Shown: piece by piece, positions 1 to 12,249 of the stretch
How positions within the stretch are numbered: position 1 is the first letter of the stretch
How the letters are laid out: each line of letters opens with the position of its first letter
Notes under the pieces: generated by a model
Told to the model about the DNA's origin: nothing
Database searches by the model: none
The model's input: the letters and a program-made list of their open reading frames with translations, nothing else
Program-made: the position numbers and the translations under genes
Assembly: GCA_021234155.1 (NCBI GenBank)
Contig: JAJEKV010000072.1
Location: 3,602,407 to 3,666,406, forward strand
Direction of reading: 5' to 3'
DNA: 64,000 bases
Origin: Isoetes taiwanensis
Lineage: Eukaryota > Streptophyta > Lycopodiopsida > Isoetales > Isoetaceae

Positions 1-900
1 TTTGCTGACCCGGATGGTAGTTAGAACTACTTGAGACAAGGCACGACTTTCCAATACGGTCATCAACGTGTATCGACTATCAAGTTTGAGATGAATCAGT
101 TCACAGCTTATGATTTTTTTCCTTGAGCAGGCTACTTTCGTGAGATGATCCTTGGCAGTCGCATATATAGATTGAATATGCTTTGGCCTAGTTGTTTTTA
201 TCATTGTAGCAGTGCAGCCAGTTACTTGTGTACTTGTCTCAAATTTTGATTATTGTATTGGAGACAATGCTTGTGAGAGACAATGTTTGTAGTGGTACAG
301 CTGTATTGGAGTATTATTTTAGTATTGGAAACAATGCTTGTAGTATGATGGAGTAAGCTTGATATATATTCTGAGAAAATTGTACACTCCAAGATTAGAG
401 ACATCACTCAGATCACTCAATATTTGAAGATAAGACAAAGTAATCATACATATATATTACAAAAAGTAGTGCCACAATGGTTGCTTCATGGTCGCCAGAA
501 GTCTTGAGTCATCTTTGAGTGCTTGGGAAGGGTGCCCAATGGTGCCTTTAACACTTCTAATGGAGCATTGAGGATATAGTAGGCGAGACAAGATAATTTG
601 TTGAAGCGGTAATCCGGTACTTGCAAAGCTGTCTCCTCTTCAACCATGCATCATTGATGTCAACTGTGAGATGGATTTCACATCTTGTATGAGAAGACAA
701 GTATTCCAAGTTGGACACAAACTACGCAAAAAGTTATCCTCTTCTTGCCCTTGAAGGCATAATGGGAAGGGTTATTGTTATCTGAGGTTTAAAGGAAAAC
801 CCTTTGTGTAAAGGCATCATCAACGAGAAAATCATACCATGATTTTGAGGAAAATCCTCAAGTAAAACCTTCAACTCCTTAGAAAAAAATTTGCTTTTGG
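1..900. other. Intergenic, no gene seen
   Basis: I see no supportable coding sequence here. Near 260-345 a motif of the type GGAGACAATGCTTG recurs imperfectly, with spacing too irregular to call an array. The first 30 bases contain GATGGTAGTTAG, which also occurs in the SINE near 61.18 kb. This could be the end of another SINE copy cut by the window edge, but the match is too short to call. Confidence 0.5.
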
Positions 901-3600
901 CGAATTACTGCATTTGGATGCTGCATGCATAGCAATGCTCTTGACCATATACCTTCAAGAATGCAGTGCGCGCCGTCGAGGGAACAATGCATCCACCATA
1001 TCCCTTATGTATTTAGTAGAGAAGCACTCCAAATCACAATATTAAACCTCTGGAGTGCCCTCCACAAACTCATGATACCACAGTGCACCGTGGGGTACTT
1101 ATTTGCGATTTTCTTTTTACAACATGCTTAGTTTGTGGTGGAGGCAAGATTTTCACGTTCATTCTCTCCTCTGTATGCGTGCGATTACACCATTTAAATC
1201 CGGCACCATCCAGCTTCCGTGCAGGTGTCCATCCTTGGGCCGTTTGCAACCAACATCGATGTGTCTTTTTGTCGTGCTTATGCTGTCTTTGCAATGTGTC
1301 TTTGAATTCTGGCGGGAAGTGCTGTCGGAGGTCTTTGAAGAGATCTTTTACTAACTTTCTTGGACTCCTTTATCTTTGCTACCGGATGATGGAAGTCTTG
1401 ATAGCTATAGTCGGATACATCCTTATTAGTATCTCCACACCCCCAATGTATAGGTGTTTCAGGCTTCTCAGTAGCCTTGCTTTGCCTTTGTCCTCGGTTC
1501 TTCATTCACGACTGTCTTGTTCTCACCGTACAGGATGAGCTCAATTAACAAGCGAACTTTGTAGAGAATACACATTACGAAATGCTTGGGATACTTGGGC
1601 ACCTTTTGTATGTTAGAGTTTGTCTTTGTACTTCTTTATCTGTATTGTCTTCTTCATCGATTCACTAGGAGTACTTAACCATTGGGTGCCTTCTTTTCTG
1701 AGACAAGTTTTTGAAACCTAAGTTGAATGAATAATCCAAATAAAATTGCACATTAAAGGTGGGAATAAAGCGAGGGGATCAAATATATTAATTGTTTGAA
1801 CAAAACCTTTTGGTGATGGTTTTAGGGTTGTCTTGCAAAATCAAGGTTTGCACACTGCGGGAAATACATAAGGCAAAATTACATTATGCATGTATTTTTC
1901 TTTCCAAATGCTACTTCTATGGGGACGTCCTCATCAAAGGTCATTTGACTCACCCTCACTTTCTTCTTCCAAAACCTTCACGGCCCTTGGTAACATCAGC
2001 ACATTCACACCTTAACGGTATGCGAATCGATTCTTAGGCATCTCTTAGCCATCGTTTTCCTTCCCTGCGTATGATGTTAGAGGCCTTTGTAAAGAGGCGG
2101 TACAAAATTTGAACTATACTATAATTATTGGCACCATCGGTACTACTTGAATCTCCCTTGATTCCCGGCGCTTCTTTGGAGTCTCGACCTTTGTCTTTGC
2201 CGGAGTCTTTGCGGTGTCTTACGAAGGCTAACTGGTAATTCGGCATCCGATGTCTGACACCTTCCTAATCTTTTGCCAATTCAAAATGAGCACAGCAGTG
2301 TACCTTTTCCCATGTCTTGGAAACGTGGAGTGTGAACCACTTGTGGACTTGTGCTTGGTGATCACAGGGTCCTTTACTTTTGGTGTGTTGACTGTTTCCA
2401 TTTTTCTGCTTTGCTTGCTCCGGGGAGTTGTGGCTACATGCTCATCAACATCAATTATCTTCTTCTCGGTTTTGTGGTATTTCCGGCATGCAACACTTCT
2501 GCTTTCTTGTATTAAGCTTACCTATTTCACACTTTAACCACAGCGGAATGGTCTACGTACTTTTCAGTGACATCCTTTTTCCATGAGCAAGCCAGTGCGT
2601 CGCGTGATAATGATGTCCACATTTCATCGCATCTTTGAGGTGTAATCATCACGGAATGCAAGACCCACGAGTGGAGCATCTCTCCTCATCTCAATTGTGT
2701 CGGAATGGTATTGGAGTGATCTTGACCAGTGATCATTTCTCTTGGTCATCTCCTCGGCCACAGTGACGTGCATGAGATCTTCTTGGGCTTTTGCAGGAGG
2801 AGGACTTCGTTGTTGGCAATCCTCGGCCGGTTAGTCACGGCCACGGTCTACCACGAGGTTTGATCTATTGGCTACCCCATTTCAAGTAGGGACTTGACAT
2901 ATATTACGCCCATATCTTTCTCCCTCTCCAAGAATGAATCTCGGCGAGAGACACACGCATTAGGATGCAGCGATTAGCGAAGGCGTTAATATTTTCCTTT
3001 ATGGTCTTCAACTTCCCCTCTGCGGTAGAAGAAGCTTCCTTTGCACGAGATTGTCGCATTTGTTCCTTCTTTTGACACTAGGTCATTCTGCTGCCAATTT
3101 TAGGGCTTCACCCCGCATATCTTGGATCATACTTTCAGGGCGAAATATTTTTCCCATAAAATTTGAGAATCTTCTTTGGACACATTGCCGATACTCTGAA
3201 GACATTAACCTCCTTCTAATTTCTGGCCCGATTTTCTTTGAGAATTTCAGCTTCTGCTATGCTTTTCAGTCTTTGTTGTCTGTGGCAGTTCTTTGGGCTC
3301 TGCTTTGTGTGTTCCTGAGGGGCAGTGCTGGGTTTACTCTTGACCTTACTCGAATAGGCTCGCTTTTTCTTTGCCCTTCTTGCCCAATTGACAAATTTTA
3401 GGATCTGCTTGGCCCTCGTAGGTTGTTGAATACAAATAAAAAAGGAAGCCGTCTTCCTTACTTCTCTGTTCTTCAACCCTTCTAGGTATATCTTGCTCAG
3501 CGGCTCAATTAGAGCTTCTTCATGCCTACATACTTTGTCGATGGATGTCTTGTTAGGGCTGGCACCATTGGGAATTGTCCCAAACCTCATTATATTACTG
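900..3600 (-). other. Purine-rich open-frame debris, possible decayed coding sequence
   Basis: The plus strand is pyrimidine-rich (many CTTTG and TCTTC runs), so the minus strand reads as a string of short Lys/Glu/Arg-rich open frames, for example 3216-3590 (124 codons), 2034-2246, 1278-1505 and 1070-1294. None shows a domain I recognise, and they lie in different frames separated by stops. A decayed basic protein such as a retroelement gag region would look like this, but no zinc knuckle, protease or reverse transcriptase motif is visible, so this is inference only. Simple base-composition bias is an equally good explanation. Confidence 0.25.
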
Positions 3601-4590
3601 CTGCCGAGATATCACATCCGTTGAAATTGAGGAGAGGGATGCACACCCTCGTTTATGAGACCAACGCATAAGCATGTGGAAGTCCTCCTGGGATTCGTGA
3701 CAATCCCGGCCCGGTCAGGTCTTAGAGACGCGTTCATGCGAGGTACGAGAAAGAAATCAAGAAAACAAATTAAGGAGCACCATAAGCCATCAAAATTAGC
3801 GATTACATTTTGCTTACCATGGCATGGCATCCATTGGAATTATTTGGTGGCCGTGATTAACAACCTTCTTCACCATAGTTTTTTGGCGTTTGAGTTTTGG
3901 GGACTAGAGTGAATGGAACTTCTCGAGCTTCTTCTCGCGGGCTATTTGGCGGAAAGCAAAAAGGTGGGGAACCGCGGGACGCAAATTACAAATTCAAAGG
4001 ATTCATTTACCCTTTCGGGTCCACGATCGTGAATTCACGATTGGAGCGGTAAGAAGGTTATGATTGAAGCGAATTAAGCCCTATATGTGAAGTGGCGGGC
4101 ATAGCATATAGGTTACACTTCAATTGGTGAAGGGTGGAAAAAATAATTATGAAAGTCTTTGCAGTCTTTGGGGTGCATTTTTGCTACCCACGGCGCTACT
4201 TTCACCCTTGCATATAGAGCCTTCAACCTGTGAGTCATAAGCTGATTAGGATTGTCCAAAACTCTTTACTTCCAAATACTTGTAGGTGGACACAACCTTC
4301 ACATTTTGACCTTGATAAGTGAAGGAGGGTGGTTTTGATTGATGTAAGACGAGATGAGAAACACTTTAGCCTTTGCCAAATTCGCTGTGCATTCGATTGA
4401 ATTTGTGAGAAAGTATCGGGGCGTTTAAATATGCGGTTGCACATGTCCAATGGGGGTGTAAGCCAGGAGGTCCACATCTTCGCCATAGATGGGCTGCCAG
4501 ATGATATGGTGCATGAGGTGAGCCCCTCCATCCCCATGCTAACTGATCAATATAAAGACCCAATAACATTGGAGAGAGTGGACGGAAAAT

Positions 4591-4621
4591 AGGAGTTGGA
4601 CATAGTTGGACATAGTTGGAC
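4591..4621. repeat. Three copies of a 10-base repeat
   Basis: The decamer AGTTGGACAT is repeated three times in direct succession. It is a simple slippage repeat in intergenic DNA. Confidence 0.85.
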
Positions 4622-5104
4622 ATCTGTTTTGAAGAGACGTAGTGATTTGGGCGCAGATTTGATTTGAACAGAGCGGATGTTATATACTCGAAGAACGGCC
4701 GGATCTCAAAATTTACGATTCTGCACATTGATGAGGTATTCAAAATTTCGATAATAAGTCCCATGATTGCAAACTAGGATTTCTTCCTTTGCAAGCAAAA
4801 AAATGTTTACATCCTATACGTTGGCGTGCTGAGTAAACGAGTTAAAATTAGCTTGGTAGGATCTAGAACCCCTATCGAAACAACATACATAAATTTTCTC
4901 CTCGTTTACATTTTCAGGTTCTTGATTTTGTGCACCATAGCTCAATCACAATCGCTTCTGTAGGTCAGAACTTTGCCTGTATGCTGCCATATAGAAATGG
5001 AGGAAAAAATTATCTATTAAGAAGGTTGCACATGCATTGAATCCTGCTTCATCGACCTCTTATCTCTGAGCTCTTCTTGGTAAGGCTATTCAAAGCCATT
5101 CATG

Positions 5105-5154
5105 TAAATACCTCGCTATTATAAACTGTAAATACCTCGCTATTATAAACTGTA
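5105..5154. repeat. 25-base tandem duplication
   Basis: A unit beginning TAAATACCTCGCTATTATAA appears twice in perfect succession with a period of 25 bases. Complete identity implies a recent duplication. Confidence 0.85.
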
Positions 5155-5789
5155 GATCTAAATTTTCGAGGAAGCTTGCTCTTAATAAGGCTTGCTTTTG
5201 ACTCCCAACTACAAAGATGACAAAATCAGACTATAGAAATCCGAAACTGTAAACAAAGAGGGCGTCTTTATTACTGAAATCGATGTGCTGGAGAGCTAAG
5301 GCTTGAATCAATTTAACAGGAAGCAGATCTAGCTCTATTGTTTACTGTATTTGTCTGATTTGGATGGCCAGGATGATAAAAATGATGAATGCAGGTCATT
5401 CAAATCTGTAAAGCATGCCACAGTTTGCCCTGCTACAACTCCCAAGCCAAAGAGGCCATAAAGCCCTGTTTTGCATGTTAAATTCTTCAATCTGCCAGAA
5501 TTGGAGAGTTCCCTTGGACAAAAACAGGGTGTTACAGAGCTGACAAAGAAAGTTGGCATGGTGAGAGAAACCGAGTCAACGCTTCTCAGAATAATAAAAT
5601 GGTTTAGAGGATGCATTATATTTCAGATGAGTACCTAGATGAGTAACTGTGCAATGATTTGTAGCAGCACAACAGTAATTTAATGTGTAACCAAATTTTG
5701 TGGGAAAATTATTCTACAATATCCAAAATCTAAGACATGCATACCTTTCCTAGCCTCACTACCTAACTGCTAATTGGAGGTCATGCACA

Positions 5790-5923
5790 TTTTGACAAGA
5801 TGGACATGATTTATTCCATCCTCAAGAATTTGTGTTTTGACAAGATGGACATGATTTATTCCATTCTCAAGAATTTGTATTTGACAAGATGGACATGATT
5901 TATTCCATCCTCAATAATTTGTA
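5790..5923. repeat. Minisatellite, three units of about 44 bases
   Basis: A unit starting TTTGACAAGATGGACATGAT, followed by a TTATTCCATCCTCAAGAATT-type segment, occurs three times in a row with a few substitutions (CATCC against CATTC, AAGAA against AATAA). The units are about 44-45 bases long. No coding role is seen. Confidence 0.9.
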
Positions 5924-7364
5924 AACCAAGTCCACAACCGGAATTGTGACAGTAGACTAACAATATTAGAAGGTATACTTATGTAAAAAAAAAAAGATAT
6001 CGTCACAATTGTTTTTCTCAAGATCATCAAACTTGCTATGGAGTAAGTTATTGATTAGGGCTATAAACAGAAGCAATAATCACAACTCACAAGGCCTCCG
6101 CAACAAGAAAAGGAGGAAAATTTGACAAACCAATTCCTATTATATTGATGCAAAATTAAATCCAACCTGGCTTACGAACAAATACCAAGCCCCTAACAAA
6201 GTGATTGACGATGCTAACTTCCTACAAATGTAGAAAGTGTCTTCTACCATGAAAAAAAGTGCATATTCTCGTTAAGAGGTGTCAAACCTTAACTTTTGCA
6301 TCAAGTATCTTAGATACATTGTGACCTTTGCACTGTGACGGGCAAAAGAAATGTTAACCATATCTGTTGGATACACGTGAAAAACATAAGCCTTTGATTG
6401 TGCGTGTGGTTGGGTTTAAATGCTGATCCCTTTGTGTTTAAGTTAAAAATATATTCCGTAAGAATTGAAGTGCATATTTGGCACCCATTTTTCATATTTT
6501 TACCTCTATTTTTAACACCCTTCCTTAAGTGTATTTTTACAACTAGGGCCAATGCCTTAAATATCGATGCAACAGCACTTGAAACCATGGAATTGAACTT
6601 CCACAATATTCACAGACATTATTTTCAAAGACTGATGAAGAGAAATGTTCGCGCCACAATTTCTTGTAGGTTTAAATGTTGGTTGAAAAAAGGGCGAAAT
6701 GTCGACGTCTTGACTTTTATGAATGCTGCTACACTTCATTTAGAGCTTTAAGATAAACTTTACACGAGTTCCCCTTTGCAACAATTATGAAATGACAAGT
6801 TCTTGATAACGATTGCATTGGGGCCGTAGACCGACCCTTGATATTTGTCCTTCCATAGGAAATGTACCCTACATGGATTATTCTTTTACTGGACTTATTT
6901 CTATTGACCAATTTGTCTTAGTATATGCTCTTCACCAATCAACTTCAAATAAGATACACTTCATGCAAATGAGTTGGCGATATGCAAAAGAACATGGAGA
7001 TAGACATAGTTGGGCAAGAAATGTCGAGATACAATGGACCATTGGTATTAAAAGGGCTCCTTTATGGGTTACGACCTTCGAGTGCAAAAGGCCAAAACTT
7101 TTTTTTGCCACAAAGAAAAGACAAACAATATAGGCAAAAGAGAATTTTTTTTATACACTTATTCTTAAGGGCAATTTCAATGAAAGCATGAGCAAACTAT
7201 CGTCGTAAATGTCGGATGTGGGCACAGCCTTAAATGACAAAAATTCTATAACATGTCAAAGACACGGATATACCATGGATATAGCCATGGATATGCCCGT
7301 GGCTATAACACCACGACGGGGTCGTTTCCGGGGTCTTCACGTTTGGCCGCCCCCTTATCCTTGG

Positions 7365-7396
7365 AAAAAGTACGTGCTTGTAAAAAGTACGTGCTT
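7365..7396 (+). promoter_or_regulatory. Duplicated ACGTG-core motif upstream of MLO
   Basis: The 15-base word AAAAAGTACGTGCTT occurs twice, at 7365-7379 and 7382-7396, two bases apart and about 230-260 bases upstream of the MLO start codon. Its core TACGTG contains ACGT, the core bound by plant bZIP and bHLH factors (the ABRE/G-box class). The duplication and its position in the presumed promoter suggest a paired binding site. This is inference: the flanks are not a canonical CACGTG G-box and the transcription start is not known. Confidence 0.4.
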
Positions 7397-7628
7397 TCTT
7401 AGATTACCACATACACCTCATTTCCTTCCCTGGCGTGTCTTCACATAATTAAAATGCTCTAGCTCTAGAGCTCAAAAGGCACAGAGAGCTTCAGTGTCCG
7501 CATAACCTTCTTGCCTTCAATTCTGACACATCCTTATTCTGGTAATTTTGAAGAAAAATTCTAGTTACAGCCAGTGCTTGATTCTTTGAAGAAGGAAAAA
7601 CTGTCTGTTTCATCACACAGGCCCAGAC

Positions 7629-10600
7629 ATGGCAGGGGATTATTCACAGAGCAGATCTTTGGAGAATACAGCCACATGGGCTATCGCAACTGTCTGCTTC
7701 ATCTTCGTTATAGTCTCGTTTATTGGAGAACGCGGTCTGCATTATCTAGGCCATGTATGTAATTAACCCCCTAAAACCTTTGGATCATCTCAAAGGCCTC
7801 TGAACTTCCATCTTTCATGTGTTTTGTAGTGGCTCGTCAGAACAAAAAGGAAGCCACTCATTGCAGCTTTAGAGAAAATGAAAGAAGGTAATAACTTAAC
7901 ATGGTTGAGTTTTGGCATGTGGTTCAGAGTTTCATATGGTTTGCCTTTCCTTTTGTCACAGAATTGATGCTGTTGGGGTTCATATCGCTTATCATCACTG
8001 TAACAAACGAATATATATCAGATATATGCGTAAAAGAGTCCTTCTACGATGACCAAGTCATGCCTTGTAAATTGAAAAAGAAGGACATCGAACACTACTT
8101 GGGCTTCGGAAGAGGACTCAACACTTTCTACAGTTCAGATTGGATGACTAGCATACCCAAGCGCAAACTGGCTGCCGTTGGTAATACATGCAAGGTAATT
8201 AGTGCCCGTTCTTTCAACAAGCTTGTACATGTTTTTAATGTTGATCGCTGCTTGCTCCTATGCAGAAAGGTTATGAACCCTTCATCTCATTTCTGGGTCT
8301 TGAACAACTGCACAGATTCCTGTTTGTTATGGGTCTTACACATGTTTTTTATTCCTCTATCACCATTGTGCTAGCAATACTCAAGGTTTGATTCCCACCA
8401 TTTATACCATCAGGGGTTTAAAATCTGAAATATCCACTTTTTCTATAGGTCCATTGCTGGAAAAAATGGGAAATAGAAGCACACCAACATGCGGAAAACC
8501 AAGAAATGGCAGGTGAGCTTGATATTTCCAGTATTTGTTCTGGACTACAAGGTTGCATGTAATTGAGATGCTTTGTTTCTGGCCAACATTGCAGAGCTAA
8601 CGAGAACAATGACCATGAAAAGGCAGTCAACGTTTGTGGAGTATCACAGCTCAGGAGCATGGAGTCGAAACGGTTTTTTATTATGGGTGGTCAGTTCAAT
8701 AAAGCATACCTTTTCTTCAGCTATTTTTACAAACATGCATCTAATTTGTTTGGCAAATACAGGTTTGTTTCTTTCGTCAGTTTGGTCACTCTGTGACAAA
8801 GTCAGACTATCTGGCATTAAGGATGGGTTTTACGACTGTAAGCACTTAACTAATTCGGTTAGGTGTCTGCATAGTGATGCACTGCCTTGACTTGAAGTTC
8901 TTAATTTAGTCTAAGAAGAGACTTAGTCTGATAGTACATATGATAATTTCTTGCGTTCACGACAATGCTTAGAAACACATGAAGCATTCGCTTCTATGGT
9001 AGCCTCATGTAGCATGTATATAGAGCAAGACTGTGTCAAATAGCCCCTTACAGCAGCAAATTGTTCTATATCCATTTCAAGAACCATCTAGCGAAGAGCT
9101 AACTTTTTCAGTGCTGTTGTGAAAACTCTTTTAAAAGCATTTAGTTCCTTAAATTTGCATTTGTAGCACCTCTAATGAGATACAGTCTGCCATTTTTTGT
9201 AGAAACACCATACGGGGGACAAATATGACTTCCACAGTTATATGGTTAGATCTTTGGAAGATGATTTTAAAGACGTTGTGGGTATAAGGTGGGCATACTT
9301 GGCTTAGCAAATTTTTCTCTTTGGCTTCTCCAATGATTTACTTGACTAACTCTATGATTTTCATGCAGCCCTCTATTGTGGTTATTTGTGGTAGTGTTCA
9401 TGCTATTGAATATTCATGGTGAGCGCTATGTACATTATATGTTTCTTGTTTTCAGTTTTTATAAACATCAGCAGTGTATGTTCACTAAATCATCTTGCGC
9501 ATTGCAGGGATAAATTTTTATTTCTGGATTGCCCTGCTGCCTGTAGTTGTATGTTTGATTCACACCTGTTCTGCTTGATTTGGAGTCTTGTATTTTTCTA
9601 ATGTTTATCCTACGCAATTGGTTTGATTCAGCTGGTTGTTATAGTGGGTGCAAAGCTCCAAAATGTTATTGCACACCTTGCGCTCGAGAGTTCAGGACTT
9701 TCTTCAGGTCCACTAACAGGCGTGCACTTGCGACCCCGGGATGAGCTGTTCTGGTTTCACAAGCCACATCTCCTCCTCTATTTGATACATTTTATACTTT
9801 TCCAAGATGCTTTCGAGCTTGCAACGTTCCTTTGGGGTTGGGTATGTAAACATGCATAATGGAACTTGCACAGTAGTTAGATTGTAACTGTATGCTATTT
9901 AAGTTAGATTGTAACTGTATGCTATTCAATAGACTGCAATATGCTATGACATGGAACATCACCATAATGCAGCGATCGATTAATTTAACTTCTACCCTTA
10001 AACAGTGGCAATTTGGATGGCATTCCTGCATGGCGGACAAGAAGGGATTTGTATATGCTCGTGTACTCTCTGGGTATACATTTAACCTTTCATCTAAGGC
10101 TGCTCAAAAGAACTCTTATGCCTGAGTGTGTAAGCTTAATGATGATATCAAGAATGTGTTTCTGCAAACATGTAAATCTTGAATTGTCAACTATGCTTGC
10201 AGATTCGTTGTCCAGGTCTTTTGCAGTTATAGCACATTGCCACTTTATGCAATAGTCACCCAGGTACTTTCTTATAGTGTGGATTGTATTTTGCTTGAAA
10301 ATAATGTCCAATTGCTTGCTGCAGATGGGATCCAGGTACAAGGCTGCCATATTCCAGGAGACTATAGTCAATAAAATTCATAGGTGGCACAAGGATGCAA
10401 AACATCATCATCATAATGGAACAAGCCATGGAGGATCAAACCATGGAGCATCAAGCGAGGGCAGCACGATCCATAATTTTCATACTCACCATGGAGGCAA
10501 AAATCCCACAATCATTGAAATGCAAGGACAAGGGAACTATGATGAAGATTATGAGCGGGGTCATGTTCCTTCACCTCCCACTATCACAACAGAAACGGAT

Positions 10601-10855
10601 GATTATGTGGGACAAGGTCCTACCAAGTTCTACGAGGGTGGACTGGAGGAAAGCCGTAGCAAAAATTATGTTCTCCAAATCCCTGTTCAGGAACAGGCCC
10701 TTTTGACTGAAGAGAATGGAAGAGTTGGAGCTGAATCTGCAGATTCAAACACCATACAAAGAGGGGCAAATTTAACAGTAAATCCAGGTCCTAGGAGAAA
10801 TCCCAGTCCCAAACAAGTGGACTCCCCAAGTGTCAGGTTTAACATCCCACATTAG
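7629..10855 (+). CDS. MLO: MLO-family seven-transmembrane protein, complete, 14 exons
   Basis: Plant MLO proteins are plasma-membrane proteins with seven membrane helices and a calmodulin-binding tail. Some members govern powdery-mildew susceptibility, pollen-tube or root responses. Exons read from splice sites and frame: 7629-7754, 7830-7887, 7962-8194, 8266-8385, 8449-8512, 8595-8689, 8763-8837, 9203-9288, 9369-9418, 9508-9548, 9632-9841, 10006-10073, 10203-10263, 10325-10855. All introns are GT-AG and the frame closes exactly to 605 residues. The first helix is at about residues 17-34. The four conserved extracellular cysteines are present (C84, C97, C138, C394). The family block [16 protein letters not shown] lies in exon 7. 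The calmodulin-binding helix begins about residue 432, with its conserved tryptophan at W450. After it the tail is unusually His/Gly-rich (about residues 456-490), then acidic. The ATG at 7629 was chosen because it gives the standard short N-terminus directly before helix 1. I cannot assign a clade or a defence role from sequence alone. Confidence 0.97.
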
Positions 10856-12120
10856 ACTGTATGATATACATAGGCTAGGTTCAACAATCAAATGTTGCTC
10901 TACCCTTGATGAGCAAAACTCTGGCTCACCATGAAAATTCATCTAGAAGAACACTCCCAACTTCATCACTTAAAATATTTACAACAATGGTCCCCTATCT
11001 ACTTATGGCCATGCCAAAATCCATCACAAGGACGTGAAATTTAAGTATGTATCGTGAACGAATATATATATTTTATATAATAAGTTAGGCAACTTTAAAC
11101 AGAACTAGAAAGAACAGCATTTTTAAGACCATGGAATATCAGTCACCAACATTTTCCTTCAACTTTCGAAAACAAGGTACATCTCTCGTTGTTTACCTTT
11201 CCAAGTTTAATACATATGATTTTAGGTCCTCAACACGTAACCCATGTTGTTAAGCCCCCTTTCCAAGTTTAACTTACCTCTAATTACCGCAAAACATGGC
11301 AATATCTCATTGCATTAGAGCAGGCACTTTCTGATTCTGATTTCCCTTTCAAGCTTAAATGTGTTGGGGTTCATAATTAGTAACTGCAATAATCTCTCAA
11401 ACACATGTCAAAGTTTGGCATTCTAAACTTGATAAAGAACGTGAGGAGGTGACATGCTTTTACTCTCGAATTTAAATTACCCACCTCAAGCCTTATGGCC
11501 AATCAAATCTGAACGCAACGCCAACAAGGACACATGGCCCTAACAACCTACTACACTTATGTTGTTTGGTACAACATTATAGGAGAAATGTCACGAGAAC
11601 TTTAATTTTATGGTGGTTGAATTGCAATGATTCGCGTGTCTATATAAGCATTCTTTCAAGCATCTCAAATATCAATTTGCTAGAAAATCAACCACAGGCA
11701 AGCATTCTCCTGCCCCACTTGTATTTATCATCCCAATAATCCCAAGCCCGTAAAGTCTCATTGTACCATGAGAGATGGCGAGGATCTCCTGCAAACCCTA
11801 CTTGTGGCAGAGAATATGGAACAATGTTCGCACTATCTCAATGCATTAGGGAATATCATAAAGGATCGTATGCTCTTTACATGTGGACCTTTATGAGCTT
11901 CTAGAATCTGCATGTCATTCAGGGACGTGATAGAAGGAACATTCTGTGAATGGCGGAGGTAGATGGTGTCAAAATCCTTGAGAAACAAATTAAATTGAAC
12001 TCATTATCATCATCCACGAAGACATAAGAGATTTGTGGGACCCACATTGTAGGGTGTTAAAAAGTAGAAAAGCGCCCAAGGCATCAATGGCTTAATAGCT
12101 GAAGGGCCAAAGAGATGAAC
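10856..12120. other. MLO 3' flank and intergenic DNA
   Basis: AT-rich sequence follows the MLO stop codon and would include its 3' untranslated region. I could not place a poly(A) site with confidence. No gene is visible. Confidence 0.5.
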
Positions 12121-12122
12121 TA

Positions 12123-12241
12123 TTGCAAAGGCTACTAGACAATTCATGAACTTGGAGAGTCATGAACATTGTTTAATATCCGTTGCAAAGGCTAATAGGC
12201 AATTCATGAATTTGGAGAGTCATGAACATTATTTAATATCC
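12123..12241. repeat. Tandem duplication of about 60 bases
   Basis: A unit starting TTGCAAAGGCTA and ending near GTTTAATATCC is repeated once with about five substitutions (for example ACTAGAC against AATAGGC, and GAACTTGG against GAATTTGG). It is intergenic. Confidence 0.9.
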
Positions 12242-12249
12242 ACCAGATG

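Larger units (their letters stand above)
3600..7200. other. Intergenic with small tandem duplications
   Basis: There are no recognisable genes. The open frames (for example 6398-6751 plus, 6813-7133 plus and 4366-4764 minus) have no domain, no coding-like composition and no splice context. Three short tandem repeats in this stretch are listed separately. Confidence 0.5.

Noticed and set aside
8418-8890. Frames on both strands inside the MLO locus
   Set aside because: Shadows of MLO exons 5-7 and their introns. The MLO frame explains this sequence with correct splice sites.
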